The position numbers and the translations under genes are program-made. 64,000 bases of DNA from Massospora cicadina (Eukaryota; Entomophthoromycota; Entomophthoromycetes; Entomophthorales; Entomophthoraceae), in NCBI GenBank assembly GCA_022478985.1, contig JAKSZP010015894.1, forward strand, positions 113,522-177,521, given 5' to 3'. Below, in pieces: positions 1 to 12,803 of the stretch (its first letter is position 1; each line of letters starts with the position of its first letter). Below the pieces are notes generated by a model. It saw only the letters and a list, made by a program, of their open reading frames with translations. It searched no databases and was not told the DNA's origin.

Positions 1-1432
1 TGGAGGCAGGCGGGTATGCCTCAGCAGTAATGGAAAGTCATATTCTAGACAACGTGATGAAGCGCATTGACTCCCTCAGAGCCCACCCTACTTCCCTTAA
101 TGGCAGGGTTGTTTTATCCAACTCTATGCTCCTCTCCAAAGTCTGGTTTGGAGCCCACGCCATCGCCTTCTCCCCAGGTTTTTTCAAATCTATGTATGCC
201 CTTCTACAAGGGTGGCTCTGGTCAGGCTGCCTACCGCCAGTGCAGTTTGAGGTCATGTTTGGCCCTCTTCGTCATGATGGCATGGGCCTGCTTGACTTTA
301 AAGCCCATGCTGACAAGATCCTGGGCACCTGGATTGTGGCCGTCACTGCCCCTATGCTACCCTCCCAACACTGGTCCCGCGCAGCCCGCTCCAACTTCTC
401 CCACGCCCTGGGCCTTACCAATCCGTCGAACCCTCACTCCTTGATGAAATATCTGGCTTCCCACCCATTGGCCACAGGTCCTCACGGTATTAAACCCCAC
501 TTCAAACGAATCCTCCTCTCCACGCGGAGTGCAGAGTGGAGAATCCATATTTGTGGACACACAACCCATAGAGGCCGCCCCTCTCTTTGGTTCACACAGG
601 AGGTACAGGAGCTACCCATTCATGATGGCTTGATCCCCACACGGCCACATGTCCTATCCAGGGTGGACTACCTGGACAAGATGGACATCCCTTATTCCCT
701 TGAGACCCAGAAGACTATTTGGAAATACGCACATGACCCTCTGTTGCAGCCTCATATCCATTCCCATGTGTGGCGCTGCCTGAGGCGGGTGTACCAACAG
801 CTGAGCGCTCTAATGCTTTACACTCATCCTGCGCTGTGTGTGGCCAGTATGGAACGCTGTTCCACCGCCTGGAGAAGTGCCCTACCTCTAAAGCGATATG
901 ACATGAGGTGCAACGTCTGCTTTGCCAGGATCAGACATATCCCTTCAGTTTATCTCGGGATATGTTTGCTTTATATATGGTCTCAACTCTCCCACACTCC
1001 CTCCATGCTCTGGTGGTCACAATTGCCATGTGGACTATCCACACGATTGTGTTGGATGCCATCACAGGCTCCACCCCCACCCTCCCAGAAGCTGTCCACA
1101 GATTACAGTCCCATTTGGTAAACCACTTTCAAGTGTGGGTGTTTGGGTACCTCCCACCGCGTCGCCATCAGCTGGTTCCCTCCTGGTTCCAGGTTTGGTT
1201 CATCAACTTGGACCCCTTCCTCCACACATGTTCAATTGTGGTTACGGCCCTTTTACACGTTCCCTCCTCCTCCCCATAGTGGCGTTCCCGCTGTCAACAA
1301 GAGATAGCATCGCTTCTCTGGGGTGCCTCCCCTGGTACTAAGTTTCGTTTTCTTTCATTTTTACATTTGGAAGTGTCCGTCCCCATGTCAGCCTTCCCCA
1401 CAATAGATAAAATAAAATAAAATAAAATATAA
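1..1432 (+). mobile_element. LINE-A: 3' part of a non-LTR retrotransposon, cut by the window edge
   Basis: This segment aligns base by base with 26080-27490, the 3' part of LINE-B in the same window: end of the reverse-transcriptase ORF, 3' UTR and A-rich tail. The 3' UTR ends CCTTCCCCACAATA, as in LINE-B, and is followed by a (TAAAA)n-type tail at about 1403-1432. The 5' part lies outside the window, so I cannot say whether the copy is full length. No upstream TSD can be seen. Confidence 0.9.
30..1279 (+). pseudogene. LINE ORF2 C-terminal region (post-RT), frameshifted
   Basis: Two overlapping frames (30-1121 and 908-1279) together encode the part of ORF2 after the RT catalytic core. The first frame matches the LINE-B residues after FADD, including the block MLLSKVWFGAHAI. 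The cysteine cluster of the LINE C-terminus (C-x2-C, then H-x4-C, around 825-885) is in another frame than the first ORF. At least one frameshift therefore lies near 800 and a second near 900. The C-terminal stretch PTLPEAVHRLQSHLV (from about 1078) matches LINE-B closely. The copy is unlikely to be active. Confidence 0.85.
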
Positions 1433-1435
1433 ATT

Positions 1436-3950
1436 CAAGAACATACCAAAGGCCCCATAGCAAACCAGATGGCTGCTTTGGGGTAACTGCGGGTCTTTCT
1501 GGGGGCATCTCCCAAGGGTGGGAGAGACAAGGAGGATGACCAACCTTTCTGGTTTGCAGTTGGTGACCTTTGGGCTCTTTTTCCAAACTTTCTGGTACTG
1601 TTTCATCATAATAAAAATTCTGAAAATCATTTAAATTTTCAAAATTTTGGAAATGCTTATTGGGTTTACAAATTAAATTATATCAGATCAGTTTGACTGT
1701 TGGGAGGCCTTGGGCTTTGCCTTGCGCCCATTGAGGGGTTTCACAATGGGTTGAGGGATCAGGGATGTCTCCAGAATGGTAGATTAAATTTATAAACTGA
1801 TTGGTCCAGATTGGCATTGGCGAGATGGCCCAGATAGTCCAGTTACTGGTTACCACCTCATGGTTGCAAGAAGCCATTTCTTGCCCCTAAATGGAAAATT
1901 GCGATTAGTGGAAATGTCCTCATTCCAAATATATTGTGTTAAACCACCAGCAGATTGGAGGGCGAATTAAACTGAAGTCTCTAATTAACTCATGGAAAGG
2001 GAGGCAGACCTGTAGCTAGTCTGCTGGGTGCCAAGAGAGGAGCAGTTTGTTGCGAATATTGTGGCAGATCTGAAAGCTCTTTGAAAGCAGCAGATTGGCG
2101 TCACACGCTGTGGCAAAATCTTTGATCACTGCAATCACCATTTTATGGGCTGCCAGATCAATAGCTTGGAAGGTCCACTCAATGACCATTGCCCCCAAAA
2201 CGCAGATTGCTGTTTACTTTGCTGGGTTGCATGAAAGTATATTTGAAAAAAAGAGGCGGAGTCCACAGGTAGGTTTATTTAAAGGATCAGCTTTATTTAA
2301 GCTCAAGGGTGAAACTGGACTGACAACTGCCCCTTTTAGAGGAAGTTGCCTTATGTGCGAAAATGGGGAAAGGGAGGTCATGGCTGTGTTACTAGACAGG
2401 GGCAGCTGATGTACTCATGGGTGACCAGCCTGGGCTTAGGGTGTTGTCATCCAGCTTATGAACTAGGTTGTAGAAGCTCTGGCAACGTAATTTTCTGATC
2501 CGCCAGGGAGGGACCCTTACTGAAACAAACTTGAGCGGATTTTCTTGGATTAAAGGGCTGGCAGAATTGGATTCCGCCAGGGTCAATTTTGACAAATTTT
2601 TTTATATTTTTTAACTTTTTTGAGAACTGGAAACTCAACTTAGATTAGCATTCCCAGACCCAGAATTTTTGGATTCCGTGTTCCAGACTGGTTTTCCTGA
2701 CTCAGGAACCCTTTCCTGAGTTTTGAGGTCAATTTTCTTCCTTTCCAAGAAAAAGAGGGGTGGCGGGTTGGAGGCCAGGGGGAGGGTGGAGGTGCAGTTG
2801 ATAACTTCTGTCCTGGATTACCTCCCTGCAAATCTCCTTTATCCTTTCAACAAGGGAATAAGCAGCCAAGGAGGATACTGTGGAGGGATCCTTTGTGCCA
2901 ATGCGGTTACCTCAACGTTATCAACCACATGTTTCAAGTCCCCCAGTTGAGCCAAGGGCTTTACAGGGGCATTAGGGCCCTTCCTCTTCCTATAAGGGAC
3001 CTTTTCTCAGTCTAACTTAAGAGGTAGGGTCTTCAGACTTACAACTCTGACTTTTAAAGCATAGATAAAAGTAGGTAGATGAAGGTGTTTTATTTGGAAT
3101 AAAATGTGAGGTTACATAGGGTAGTTTGGTGCTTTTCTGACATCTCAGTAATAGCAGTAATTGTTGCACACTTGAACTTTACACTTTCTGGGCTAACTTT
3201 TAAGCATATCAGGTTCCAAGCCTTAATCAGCCCCAGTAGGTTAACCTTTACATGTTAGCGGCCATTCCATTGGGCTTAGTAACCAATTACCCAGTTACAG
3301 GAGGCTGCATTTCATAGGTAAACCTACAAACTACCATCTAAACAAGTGTTTTAACGCTTTGGTAGCTCCAGTAAATGCTTAATTATGATTATGCCAATAT
3401 AAAATATGAACAATTATTCTTGTCATTAATATCCAGTAGATATTGATAAATATCTAATACTATAAATGAATGATTCTCTTCATCAGCATTTGCTTTTATC
3501 CATAAATTCTAAAAAGTTCATCAGAAATTCAGCCTGATACTCTGGAAATGGTTAAATCTCAAAAATGGCTCAGTTCTGAAAATATGACTAAATTTCATCA
3601 AATCTAATTTATATTAGTCAGCAATTTGTCTTCAACTAATATAAATAATAATATTAAATCCAAAGAAACAATAAAGCTTTGACCCTTTAAAATAGATACA
3701 TCAATTTTCAACTATGAAAAAATAAATAGTCAAAAAAGTTGAAATTAAAAGAACCATAATATGATTAAAATTCCAACAGAGGAGTTCCAGTGTGCTTAGA
3801 AACAGCCCCATTACATATTATTCCAAGGCTTCAACATGGTATGACACATTTGGAACCTTGATTATAAGTCTCATGTACCCAAGAGCAAGACTCTCCAAAT
3901 TGCCTGGTGATGCACAAGGTGATCAGATAAATTACTTATCATAACTTAAT
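1436..3950. other. Stretch without a recognisable gene
   Basis: No ORF here resembles a known protein convincingly. On the minus strand at 2016-2198, about 60 residues have a composition like the gag/ORF1 segments of the half-LINEs (10882-12803), but the match is too weak to call. 2640-2960 is GC-richer than its surroundings and contains short purine-rich runs. From about 3050 the sequence becomes AT-rich and grades into the Helitron N-terminal region. Confidence 0.5.
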
Positions 3951-5262
3951 CTACCTTTCCAATCAGCACCCACTGGGAAAGCGGGCTAAATCAGTTTGAG
4001 ACCAAAGAAGAAGAGAAGCTTAAATAATCCTAGAAAGAGAATAAAGTCTACGGAAAGTTAGAGCTGCAACAACTACTACAAGAATGCACTTATAGAACTT
4101 TAGATAATGCAGCTTCTGATTATGTCACCTTAATGAATTTTGTGACTCATTCTTTGTGTTTCATATGATAAACGTTTCTGTCATGCCAACACTATAAAGT
4201 AAATAAATGGAAAGGTGAAGCTCTAGATATATGCTGAAGTAGCGTAAAGGCTCAACCTATGCCATTAATGGATCCTCCCAATCCCTTACATGCTTTTCAG
4301 ATTATCAATACATGGATACTAAACATTTCTTTATTAATACCATATATTACATATCATACTTCCAGATGACCTCTTTTGGAACCAATGAAGAAATTTAGAG
4401 ATCCATAATTTATGCTAACATTTAAATTTAATGTTGAGTAAATTATCATACTGGGAGTCTAAAGAATCTATCAGACGAAAATTTTCTTGCTTTTTAATAA
4501 TTTAGTTGGTGATGTAATATAAAAAGTGCATAAGCATTGCAGTAATATTCCACAAACAAGACAAGGTATATTACTCCAGTTGCAGGACATGTAAAAAATG
4601 AAAACTCCTATGTTAAGAGCCAAAAATCAGCTATGGAAAATATCAGCCCTGAATTTAAGCTAATTATCTTAGCAGATAAAACTCCACAAGGTGGACATAA
4701 GAGGCGATTTAATGCTTCAACAACAGTTAAAGTAACTATAATAATGGCCAGAAAATAACATGAAGTAAGAAGTATAGCTATGTTAATAAAGAAGCGGCAA
4801 TATTAGATAAATTACTGGTAGCACCAATTGTATGATGCGCTGCAGTATCCTTAGATTTTTACCAAGAGTAAGATGGAAATATTAATTCACTGCAACAAAG
4901 AAACCCAGCTACAGTAATTCTTCAAGCTATGAAGATTTCTCCTATAGAGTTCTATCTTTACATAATGATGATGTGCTATTCAAATCTCAACATCTTACTA
5001 CAAAGTAGAGCATGTTATATCAGTTAATTATTGACATGACTTATAAGATTGAACTTAAAAAGGTGAGGTACAAAAAACTTATCTAAAGGCTGTTGAGAGT
5101 GAAGCAGTATGTGCACTTGAGAGATGCTATCATTAATAATGGATGTATTGTTTACATTACCCAGATAATTTTATAGCTTTTTAGCTTTACTGAGGTCCCA
5201 GGTACATGCATGAGCGTTCTCAAGATAACATGATCTATGTGTGAAATTATGGCAGACCTGAC
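3950..5262 (+). pseudogene. Helitron RepHel, N-terminal part
   Basis: Fragments in changing frames match conserved Helitron blocks. FQMTSFG lies near 4364-4384. ADKTPQGGHKRRFNA lies around 4673-4720, followed by a YDALQYP block near 4832-4852. The block with SFT and then RYMHERSQDNM lies around 5184-5232, leading into a PDL-type sequence at the LTR-1 junction. Many stops and frameshifts are present. The fragment ends at the LTR-1 target site (TSD CTTTT at 5263-5267) and resumes at 14029. Confidence 0.8.
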
Positions 5263-5267
5263 CTTTT
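5263..5267. repeat. Left TSD of LTR-1 (CTTTT)
   Basis: CTTTT directly precedes the TGTCAAGAG end of the left LTR and is repeated directly after the right LTR at 14029-14033. This proves that LTR-1 entered the Helitron as a single insertion. Confidence 0.95.
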
Positions 5268-6156
5268 TGTCAAGAGAGTGTCTGTAACTCTCTCGTTCCC
5301 AGCAAGGTGGTGTGGGATGCAAACCCACACTGCTAGGGAACTATCTGTTAGGAGAATGGGAAACAAGGCACCTCAAATGATGCCTGTACAAAAGGGACCC
5401 AAGGCAAGGGTGTAGAGCGCGGTATACAGTACCAGGTAAGCGAGAAACAACACAGCTTGAGTGGACCCCAGAGGGGAGTCCACGATCAAGTGTAAATCGG
5501 TGCCAGGAGGTTTGGGTGCCTTGATCTGGAAGGGACCTGAGCGGCCCAAGGGAGCACCTGAAACTTTTGTAAATTGGGATAGTAGTAGTGGCCAACATAA
5601 TTGGAGACCTCCTCAAAGAGGTCCGCACCCAAGTTCATCTAAGGAACCATAAGAAAACGTAAAAAACGGGTAAGTTTATTTGTGAAAAGTTGACCAACAA
5701 GGAATGTTGGTCACGAAAAACATATTTAAACTGAGTTGGGGTAATTATGGGTCTGTGGAAGTGCGCCCAAGCCTTGATGCTCCAATAGGCAAACACTCCC
5801 ATCTGATTTGAAAAATACACCAAAAGTGCCTTCAATCAAGTGATTGATTGAATCTGTATCTACCTGAGCTCATAATTTTGTAACTTGAACAGTATTTGAA
5901 ACCTCATTCTCCAATTAACCAAATTGAACTGTCTTCATTTGCTACATAGATCGTTCGTTTCAACGCCTGGGCTGACACAAGAGGTGGGCGTTTTGCACCT
6001 CATTAGTACCAACCTGAGCATACTTGTCTTGTACCCAGCGTTGGTCTAATGTGTGCTTAAGGTCAGGAAGAGCCTGAAGTTTCACCTTCTGGGCCTCCTG
6101 TTGCCCAGCCTTATCCTTGGCGTTGGTTCCCACTATTAAGTCATTCAACCATGATA
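5268..6156 (-). repeat. LTR-1, 3' LTR (889 bp)
   Basis: Direct repeat of 13138-14028. On the minus strand it starts TATCATGG; the other copy starts TGTCATGA, so the terminal TG has mutated here. A purine-rich tract, AGGAGGAGAGGGTAA, abuts it on the upstream side (complement of about 6157-6172), as expected for the polypurine tract. The ORFs read through the LTR on both strands are not considered genes. Confidence 0.95.
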
Positions 6157-6344
6157 TTACCCTCTCCTCCTTCTTGGGCTCCACCCCCCTCCAGGGGGCA
6201 TTCACTAAGGAGAAGTTCTTATGCGCAAGTGAAAACTTCATAGCAGTGACAGCTAGCTTGGACTTTGATCCTGCAGCCTCAGGAAAATGATTATGGAATG
6301 ATTCGATCAGGTCTTGGCATGTACACAGTCTCATGCTGGCACCC

Positions 6345-6880
6345 AACTGTTCTCAACCGCGTCAAACCCCTTCCAGGATACCAGGTACTTAAGACATCTT
6401 TTAACACGTAGGGAGGCTACTATTTCATCCACTTCCCACTCTGGCGCCCCATCCACGAGATAAGCCTCAGGATTCTCCAGTGGGGGCCCTTGAACAACGT
6501 CAATTTGCTCTCATGAAAGATGAAGAAGATCCAAAATGCAGAGGAAAGATCCAACTAGTATGAGGCATGACCCACCTTTCTAACAACATGGTAAGGACCA
6601 ATCCTCTTTGGACCCAGCTTTTTGAATGGCTGCTTGATAGGTATGTTACGAGCATAAAGTATCATGAGATCTCCTTCCTTGTACGCTGAACCTACTCGGC
6701 ACTTACCATCAGCGTTCTCCTTATAAACTAGCATAGCCGCCTCCAAAAAAGTGGAAACCCCCTGGTGGACCTTCTTGAGGGTCTTAGAAAAGTCCACCAC
6801 CGCTTTCACTTTGGAACCACAGCTGGGTTTCATGTTAAAGGCGGGGTTAAAGCCATAGTTGGCGAAAAAGGGTAACAACC
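6345..6880 (-). pseudogene. LTR-1 integrase C-terminus with chromodomain
   Basis: The minus-strand frame 6878-6555 contains KKLGPKRIGPYHVVRKVG, the GPY/F block of chromovirus integrases, which helps target-DNA binding. In another frame at about 6345-6440 lies a chromodomain with the motifs WEVDEIVAS, YLVSWKGFD and ENSW. Chromodomains of this kind direct integration to histone-marked chromatin. Downstream, 6346-5960 is an open tail of unknown function that runs into the LTR. Frame changes between the blocks mark the copy as broken. Confidence 0.85.
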
Positions 6881-7690
6881 AGTCAAAGAGTGCAAAGTGT
6901 TGTTGTAGTTAAACTGGGCCATGGGAAGGTGAGAAACCCAATCTGAATGATCTGCGGCGGTGTAACACCGCAGAAACTGTTCAAGCACTTGCTCACTTGT
7001 TTGGTCTGCCCATCTGATTGGGGGTGATAGGCAGTGAATGACAGAGGTGAATCTGATGAGTCTTACACAACTCTTCCCAAAAGATGGAGGTGAACTGGGG
7101 TCCTCAGTCACTAATGATTTCTTGCGGAGCCCCATGAAGGGCAAACACATTTGTGATGAAAAGCCTTGCCATCTCAGAAGCGGTTATTGTAGTTCTGAAA
7201 GGAATAAAGTGGGCGAACTTTGTAAAGCGGTCCACCACTATCATGATGGCATCATAACCATCAGAAACGGGTAATTCCACAATGAAATCCACTGATAGGG
7301 AGGTCCAAGGCCCTTCCGCCTTTTGTACTGGTACCAACAAGCCCGCTAACAGTTGACGATTAGGTTTCATTTGATTGCAGATCAGACATTCTTTACAATA
7401 CCGTCCTACCTGAGCAGGCAAGCCCTTCCAATTGTAGGTGCGTTGTATCAACTCCAAGGTATTTGCTTTCTCAGGATGACCAACGGTGATTCCATCATGA
7501 TGGTTGCAGATGATTTCCAGGCGCAGTGGTCCATCAGGAACCCATAGGCGCCCCTGAAACCACACCATCTCATCTTTTACGTGATAACCCCTGTATAAAT
7601 CCTCCTGATTCAGAGCGCTCTTAGCGAGAATCATAGTATATTCAGTTGATAGCGGCTTAGAAAGAACTACCTTTCTGAACATACTATGTT
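6880..7690 (-). pseudogene. LTR-1 integrase zinc-binding and catalytic core
   Basis: The minus-strand frame 7682-7104 holds the HHCC zinc-binding region, ending in CKECLICNQMK, and the first catalytic aspartate in SVDFIVELP. It ends at QEIISD, the second aspartate. The following frame (7150-6830) should hold the third acidic residue, but reads RWADQTSEQ where SDGQTE is usual. The region is interrupted by a frameshift near 7110. Confidence 0.9.
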
Positions 7691-8417
7691 CTGCTGCATT
7701 TCCAGAGGTGCGAGCGCTGCCATGTTGGCCAGGGAATTAGGAATTTGAGGCAGAATCTTATCTGGCGGAATCATCAACTGGGTTTTATGAATTTCTACCT
7801 CCTTTGGATCAGGAGCCAAAGCAGGGTTGCGGCTTAAAGCATCCGCCAAACCATTCTCCTTGCCCTTGGTGAACTCATAGGAAAATGCAAATTGGGCAAG
7901 GGTCTCATGCCAATGGGTCTGCCGTGGAGTTAGGAGATGAGGAGCGCGGTAGTACATCAAGGCCTGGTGGTCTAAACGTACATGGAAAAATTGTGAGGAG
8001 CCATGTAAGTGATGACGCCAATAAGTCGGTGCCTCCACCACTGCTGATAACTTTTTGTTGTAAATGGCGTAGTTCAACTCAGGCAGAGACATTTTCCTAG
8101 GAAGATTTCACCGGATGCTCAGTCCCATCTTCGCCCATTTGTAACAAGGCAGCCGCTATGGCAAAGTTGGAAGCATCAGTAGACACAATGAACTTTTTTA
8201 CAGGGTCGACATGGCGAAGGATGGACGTGGATAATAGGGTGCACTTCACTGCTTGGAAAACATCCTCCAAAACAGGGGACCACTGAAGCACCTTGGCACT
8301 GCTAGCCTTATATAAGGGTGCTGCCACCTCGGAGAGAATATGCGTGAACTTCATGAGGAACGTACACGTCCCCAAAAAGCTCCTCAATTCCTTGACTGGG
8401 TGGGGTGGGCCACTCAC
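7667..8417 (-). pseudogene. LTR-1 RNase H region
   Basis: Two minus-strand frames (8417-8097 and 8092-7667) cover the end of RT and RNase H: FIVSTDASNFAIAAAL with the first catalytic Asp, LPELNYAIYNKKLSAVV with the YxxxxxKELLAIV-like block, and GLADALSRNP with the last Asp. RNase H removes the RNA strand during reverse transcription. One stop or shift separates the two frames near 8095. Confidence 0.9.
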
Positions 8418-9290
8418 GAATAACCTTATCCTTGTATGGAGTTATCATATGGCCTTGGTCAAACATGACGTTGCCCAGAAAAGTGAGCTGAGACTTGATG
8501 AATTCACATTTACTGATCTTTAGCATAAGGAGGGCGGCCCTCAACCTCTCCACCACTTGCTGAAGATGTACTGCATGGGACTCCTGATCAGGGGAAAACA
8601 CCAGGATATCATCCATGTAGGCAACCGCGCATACCCCCAACAAGTCCCCCAACGCAGCATCAATGCGGCGGTAAAAGATGGCAGGGACATTCTTGAGCTC
8701 AAAGGGCATGACCTAAAACTGGAAAATTCCTTTTCTGGTTCATAATGCGGTTAACCACTCCTGGCCCTTCTTTATATGGATCTGATTGAAAGCATTGAGG
8801 CAATCCAATTTGGAGAAAACTTTTGCCTTATCTACGTAACGTGCAATCTGTAAATAAAAAGGATGGGATGGAGGTCTCATACAGTAACATTGTTTAAATT
8901 CCCATAATCAACACAAGGGCATAAAGTTCCATCGGCCTTCTCCACAAAAAAAGCGGGGAGCAAACAGGTGAGGTACGCTGAAAGTTTGCACCTTTGGCTA
9001 ACTGTTCCTTCACCCACACATCTAAAGCCTCTTCCTCCCGGACAGTCAATGGGTAAATGGGGAAGATATACACACCAGATCCACAGTGAGCTTGAAGTCA
9101 CAATCAAAATCGGAATTCTCAGGTAATGCGTTAGCTGAAGCTGCATCAAAATGAAGATTTTAACCCCTCCAAACAGGAAGTTAAGGGAACCTCCACCGAG
9201 GGCTTCAACAAAGGGGCAAGAGTAAGAGTGTGAATTTTGGCCAACGGGGCAGTTTGCCCTAAAAGTGGGCATCAGCCAAAGGAACAATCA
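8308..9290 (-). pseudogene. LTR-1 reverse transcriptase
   Basis: The frame 8709-8308 has MPFELKNVPAIF and the active-site block AVAYMDDILVFSP, so the two catalytic aspartates (YMDD) are preserved. Upstream, 9287-8877 contains FVEKADGTLCPCVDYGNLN, the N-terminal fingers motif of gypsy RTs. About 160 bp between these frames (8710-8876) match RT palm sequence in other frames, so the gene is frameshifted at least twice. Confidence 0.9.
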
Positions 9291-9681
9291 ACTGGTGACC
9301 ATTCATCAAGGACAAGGATAGGGTGTTTTCTTTCAAATTAGTCCTGACGTCAAATTTTCTCCAACACTCTACACCCAAAATAATGGGGTACAATAGGTTT
9401 TTGATAGCTTGAAAATTGTCAGACAGAAGATAGGAGCCCACCTGGTAATCCACTAACCCCATTATTTTCAGCGTGAGGATATCTTGAGGAGTCCCGCCTC
9501 TAACCATACCACCTGGCGAGTTACTCAACTCAAGGTAGTCAGCAAAGTCTTGGCCCTTAAAATTTTCTGTGGCCCCAGTATCCACTAAGATAGTTGTGCT
9601 GAACTTCCCCAAAGGGTATGTAAGGGTAGCGGTCACTAAAAAGTATCCAGAATGGGATTTATTCAAAGCAAAAAACGCCAC
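9259..9681 (-). pseudogene. LTR-1 aspartic protease
   Basis: The minus-strand frame of 140 aa contains STTILVDTGATENFKGQDF, whose DTGA is the retropepsin active site, and later YPIILGVECWRKFDV, the ILG-type flap block. The protease cleaves the Gag-Pol polyprotein. The frame is open over the domain, but its links to gag and RT are shifted. Confidence 0.88.
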
Positions 9682-9755
9682 TACCTCACCTGAAATTCTT
9701 CCTCTGGCTTGAGCAAGCCATAAGGGTATGTTTTGGAATTATAGAAGGGGGAAGG

Positions 9756-10845
9756 TTAGTTGGCCACTCTTACTAGTGAGTCCACATATCCAACCCCATT
9801 CTCTGCAGGTGCATACACTTTATCATCTTTAAAAAGAAGCTCCTTTTCCACCTCCTGAGTGCCCCAGATCATGGTAGGGGTCAGACGAGGGTTCTCAGGG
9901 GTAATCTGATATACAGGAATAGGGTCCTCATCCAAGTCATAAGAGCTAATAAACGGCTTGTTTTGTGATATAACGTTTGCATGATAAATTTCATTTTCAG
10001 GCTCCAATGACCCCATACCTGCTCTGAGGGTCCAAAGTCCATTATTATCCAGGGCCATCACCCCCAAGCCCAATGTCAATGCTTTGACTTGCATCGCTGG
10101 AATGCAGTGCAATGGAACCCCATTATCCTCGTTTTGTTTTTGGATAAGTTCAGATCCAGACTCACCCATACCCTCAACTTCTGCCAAAACAGGGAGGGAA
10201 TCAAAGGGAAGCGCTTCACAATTCAAGGAAATATTACTAGTCACAGACACGGTATTTATAGGGGCGGTTGAGGGTGACATCATCTCAGCGGAATCATCTG
10301 AAACCTTTAAATTAGTCTCAGGGCTAGACCCTTGTTCAGCTTCAAATTTAGAAGAACTTGAAGGTTTAGAAGGATAAGATTCCTTCATTTTGAAATACAC
10401 GTGCGAATTTTTGGCTTCCATATTTATAGGGTTTGATCCAGGTGAACTTATGATAGCCATATTACCTTGCCCCTTCCAGGTTGGGGCGGGGAAACCACCC
10501 CAAGGGTCTTCAACAAGATGATCAAAGTTGGAAGGGGACAACTGCCAAATTGGGGAGTTTTGCTCGGATGGGTCCAAGGTTGAACGGAGAAATGACGTTT
10601 AAACTTTGTCAGGCAATGATAAAGCCTGGTCTTTTCTGCAGTATTCATTTAAATATACTTTCACTGGCTGATCCGCTTAAGCAGCAAAAAAACTTGTAGA
10701 GAGAACAGATGGAGGCTCCATCAGGACGACTTTGCTCCAGGACCCGCTCCAAGCCCTCAACTGATTGCCACAAGAGCGGATGAGCGCAGAACACTGCAAA
10801 AACCCAGTTGGCCACATCTGGAGACAGCCAGTACAACAGATCCAC
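9756..10845 (-). pseudogene. LTR-1 gag, middle and C-terminal part
   Basis: A 273-residue minus-strand ORF (10577-9756) is acidic, Ser/Pro-rich and ends just before protease. A second frame (10845-10645) reads MDLLYWLSPDVANWVFAVF, a capsid-like hydrophobic stretch. Position and order identify them as gag. I do not see a zinc knuckle. Upstream gag residues continue at 12804 across the half-LINE insertion. Confidence 0.65.
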
Positions 10846-10881
10846 TCCCCATGAAGGCAGATGTGAACCAAAAAATTGTTT

Positions 10882-12803
10882 ATTTAATCAAGGTAAGCTG
10901 ACCAGGGGATGGATATTACCAAACTAAAACTAAAAACCATAATAAAAAAATAATGATTCAAATGAAACGCCCAAAATGGACTGATTAATTGAATCGTACC
11001 TAACAAAATATCCAACCAGGTGGGCAGCAAATACTGCTATCCCTTCATGGTGGACAGGGAGGGGGATTGGGGGGCTCGTCTTTGGCTGCATCTATCTAAT
11101 TCCAGAGTAGGGTGCATGTTAAGGCAGATAGTAAGGGTGTGGGGGCATCGGTGGCATGGGGTTCAATATCCTTGATGATTGGAACTTCCAAATATTGCCG
11201 GCCATCATTATACCAACGATGTATTTGCAAAGCATCTCCAGCTTTGAGGCGGATATCTGGGAGTTTAACGAATGTGGCAATGCTGGTTCAGGTGATTTTT
11301 GCTTTTAGATTCCGTGCTACTGTTACCACGTTCTGGATGGCTTCAGTGACGTTTTTGTGTAAAGTTTTCATGTTGATCTTACTTTGTGTAGTAGTATTTA
11401 TGGGGATGACGGGAGGTGGAATTCCTCCTATGAGTGCAGCCACAGATTTGGCAGCAGCTTTGCGAAGTGGATGGCAATATGGTGTGGTGGCTGCTTCTAC
11501 TGCAAGCTGGTGGTCGCTGTAGAACGGTTTGGTGTTAGGTTGTGGGACATATTTCTGAGGTGGGAATTTTGCATCCTATTCTGCATTACATAGCCTCTCA
11601 ATTTGCAGCGTCAGTTCTTCAATGACGTTATCTTATTTGTCAATTTCATCCAATAATTTCCATGGGTTTTGGTTGAATTGGATTGGGGAATCAGCGTATG
11701 GTTGAGGTTTGTTTGATTCATTTGTGGATGCATGGGATTGAACTGGGATCCAATCTGGTGTTTGGTTAAATGAATTATTTGTGGCATTGGGGCAAGGTGG
11801 GTGCTGATTGGTGGCTGTATTTGCAGCTGCAGCATCAGGCATTGGAGGAGGGGAAGGTAGGATCATACCCCATGTCAGAGTTAGCGCGGGGCGGGTGGTG
11901 GATTGGTGGGCGTTGGGCAAACTTTTGGCATCAGCGGAAGTTTCTAAGTATGGGCATTTACATTTCAAGTGGTCTAGCTCGAAACAGGATGGACAAATTG
12001 TCCATCCGCCCTCAACGCGGGCCCAAAATGGATGGTTGGGGGCAGATGGGATGGTGGCACGAGGGGGAATTTCCAAAGAAATTTTTGTAAATTCAGGGCT
12101 GATTGTGGCATACGCCCAAGGCCCAGCAAGGCGTGTAGCCCCATTTGGGACCACAAATTGCAAGATGGGGTTGGAGCCATAGGCTGCCAAACCTTCCATC
12201 AGCTCCTGGTGGAGCACTTCAGGGGGAGGTGGGTGGGCAAACCAGTGAACTGGATCACCAAGGTGGTGTCCGTTGGGAGCTGGGTCTGAGTTGTTGGGAG
12301 GGGAATATTGTTAAAAATTAATGGCACCGTTGCCACAGTAGGTGCATCAGCTTCACAGGGGAAGCCAAGTTTGAAGTACCCCTTATAGGGGTGGAAATCA
12401 ATAAAACAGGCTGGTGTCATCACCACCTGAGCCATTTTGATAATGGCTTGGTTGTCATAGGGGAAGAATTTCCCATAATTGACCCTAAGGCCAAAATGCA
12501 TGTTGCTCTGGGGGAGCATTAGGGGGCAGTGGGGCACCGCTTGGGTTCAGGTGAGATGAGCATCGAGATCTTTAGGAGGGACAAATCGTCCCAAGGGTTT
12601 GGAATGACTGGGCGAGCCAGTCTGAGCGCATTTTCCTGTCAGATGGAAAATGGAGGGGGATTTTTGCCACTGCCCCATGCTAGGACAGTCAGCGGTGGAT
12701 CCAATGATATCAGAGAAAGACTTTGGTGTGCAATTAAGTATTTGCTTTTAATTTACCATAATTACTTTGCTTGGAAAGTTACGCCTAGCAGAGAGAAAAT
12801 TCT
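10882..12803 (-). mobile_element. hLINE-A: ORF1-only LINE-like element in LTR-1 gag
   Basis: A 1.9-kb block on the minus strand begins with an ORF1/gag-like protein and ends in a LINE-type 3' end (TCCATCCCCTGGTCAGC, then an AT-rich tail), with no RT gene between. It is homologous over its whole length to 39593-41437. Imperfect copies of a GAACCA-n-AAATTGTT sequence at about 10866-10881 and 12804-12820 look like its TSD, and gag of LTR-1 resumes on either side. Ends are accurate to about 10 bp. Confidence 0.75.
11050..12537 (-). pseudogene. hLINE-A ORF1 (gag-like, CCHC)
   Basis: Frames 12537-12199, 12217-11633 and further fragments down to about 11100 form one ORF1-like protein. The first part (LGFPCEADAPTVA; LVIQFTGLPTHLPL) resembles the corresponding LINE-B ORF1 region. 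The second has a CCHC zinc knuckle (CPSCFELDHLKCKC), followed by a Pro/Asn-rich tail. The last part includes FYSDHQLAVEAATTPYC, matched in hLINE-C by YQSDHQLTLAAVASPHC. ORF1 proteins of LINEs bind the element RNA. No endonuclease or RT follows. Confidence 0.75.

Noticed and set aside
5341..5652. Overlapping ORFs on both strands, repeated at 13243-13521
   Set aside because: They lie inside the LTRs of LTR-1, occur on both strands in both copies, and show no protein features; read-through of repeat DNA.
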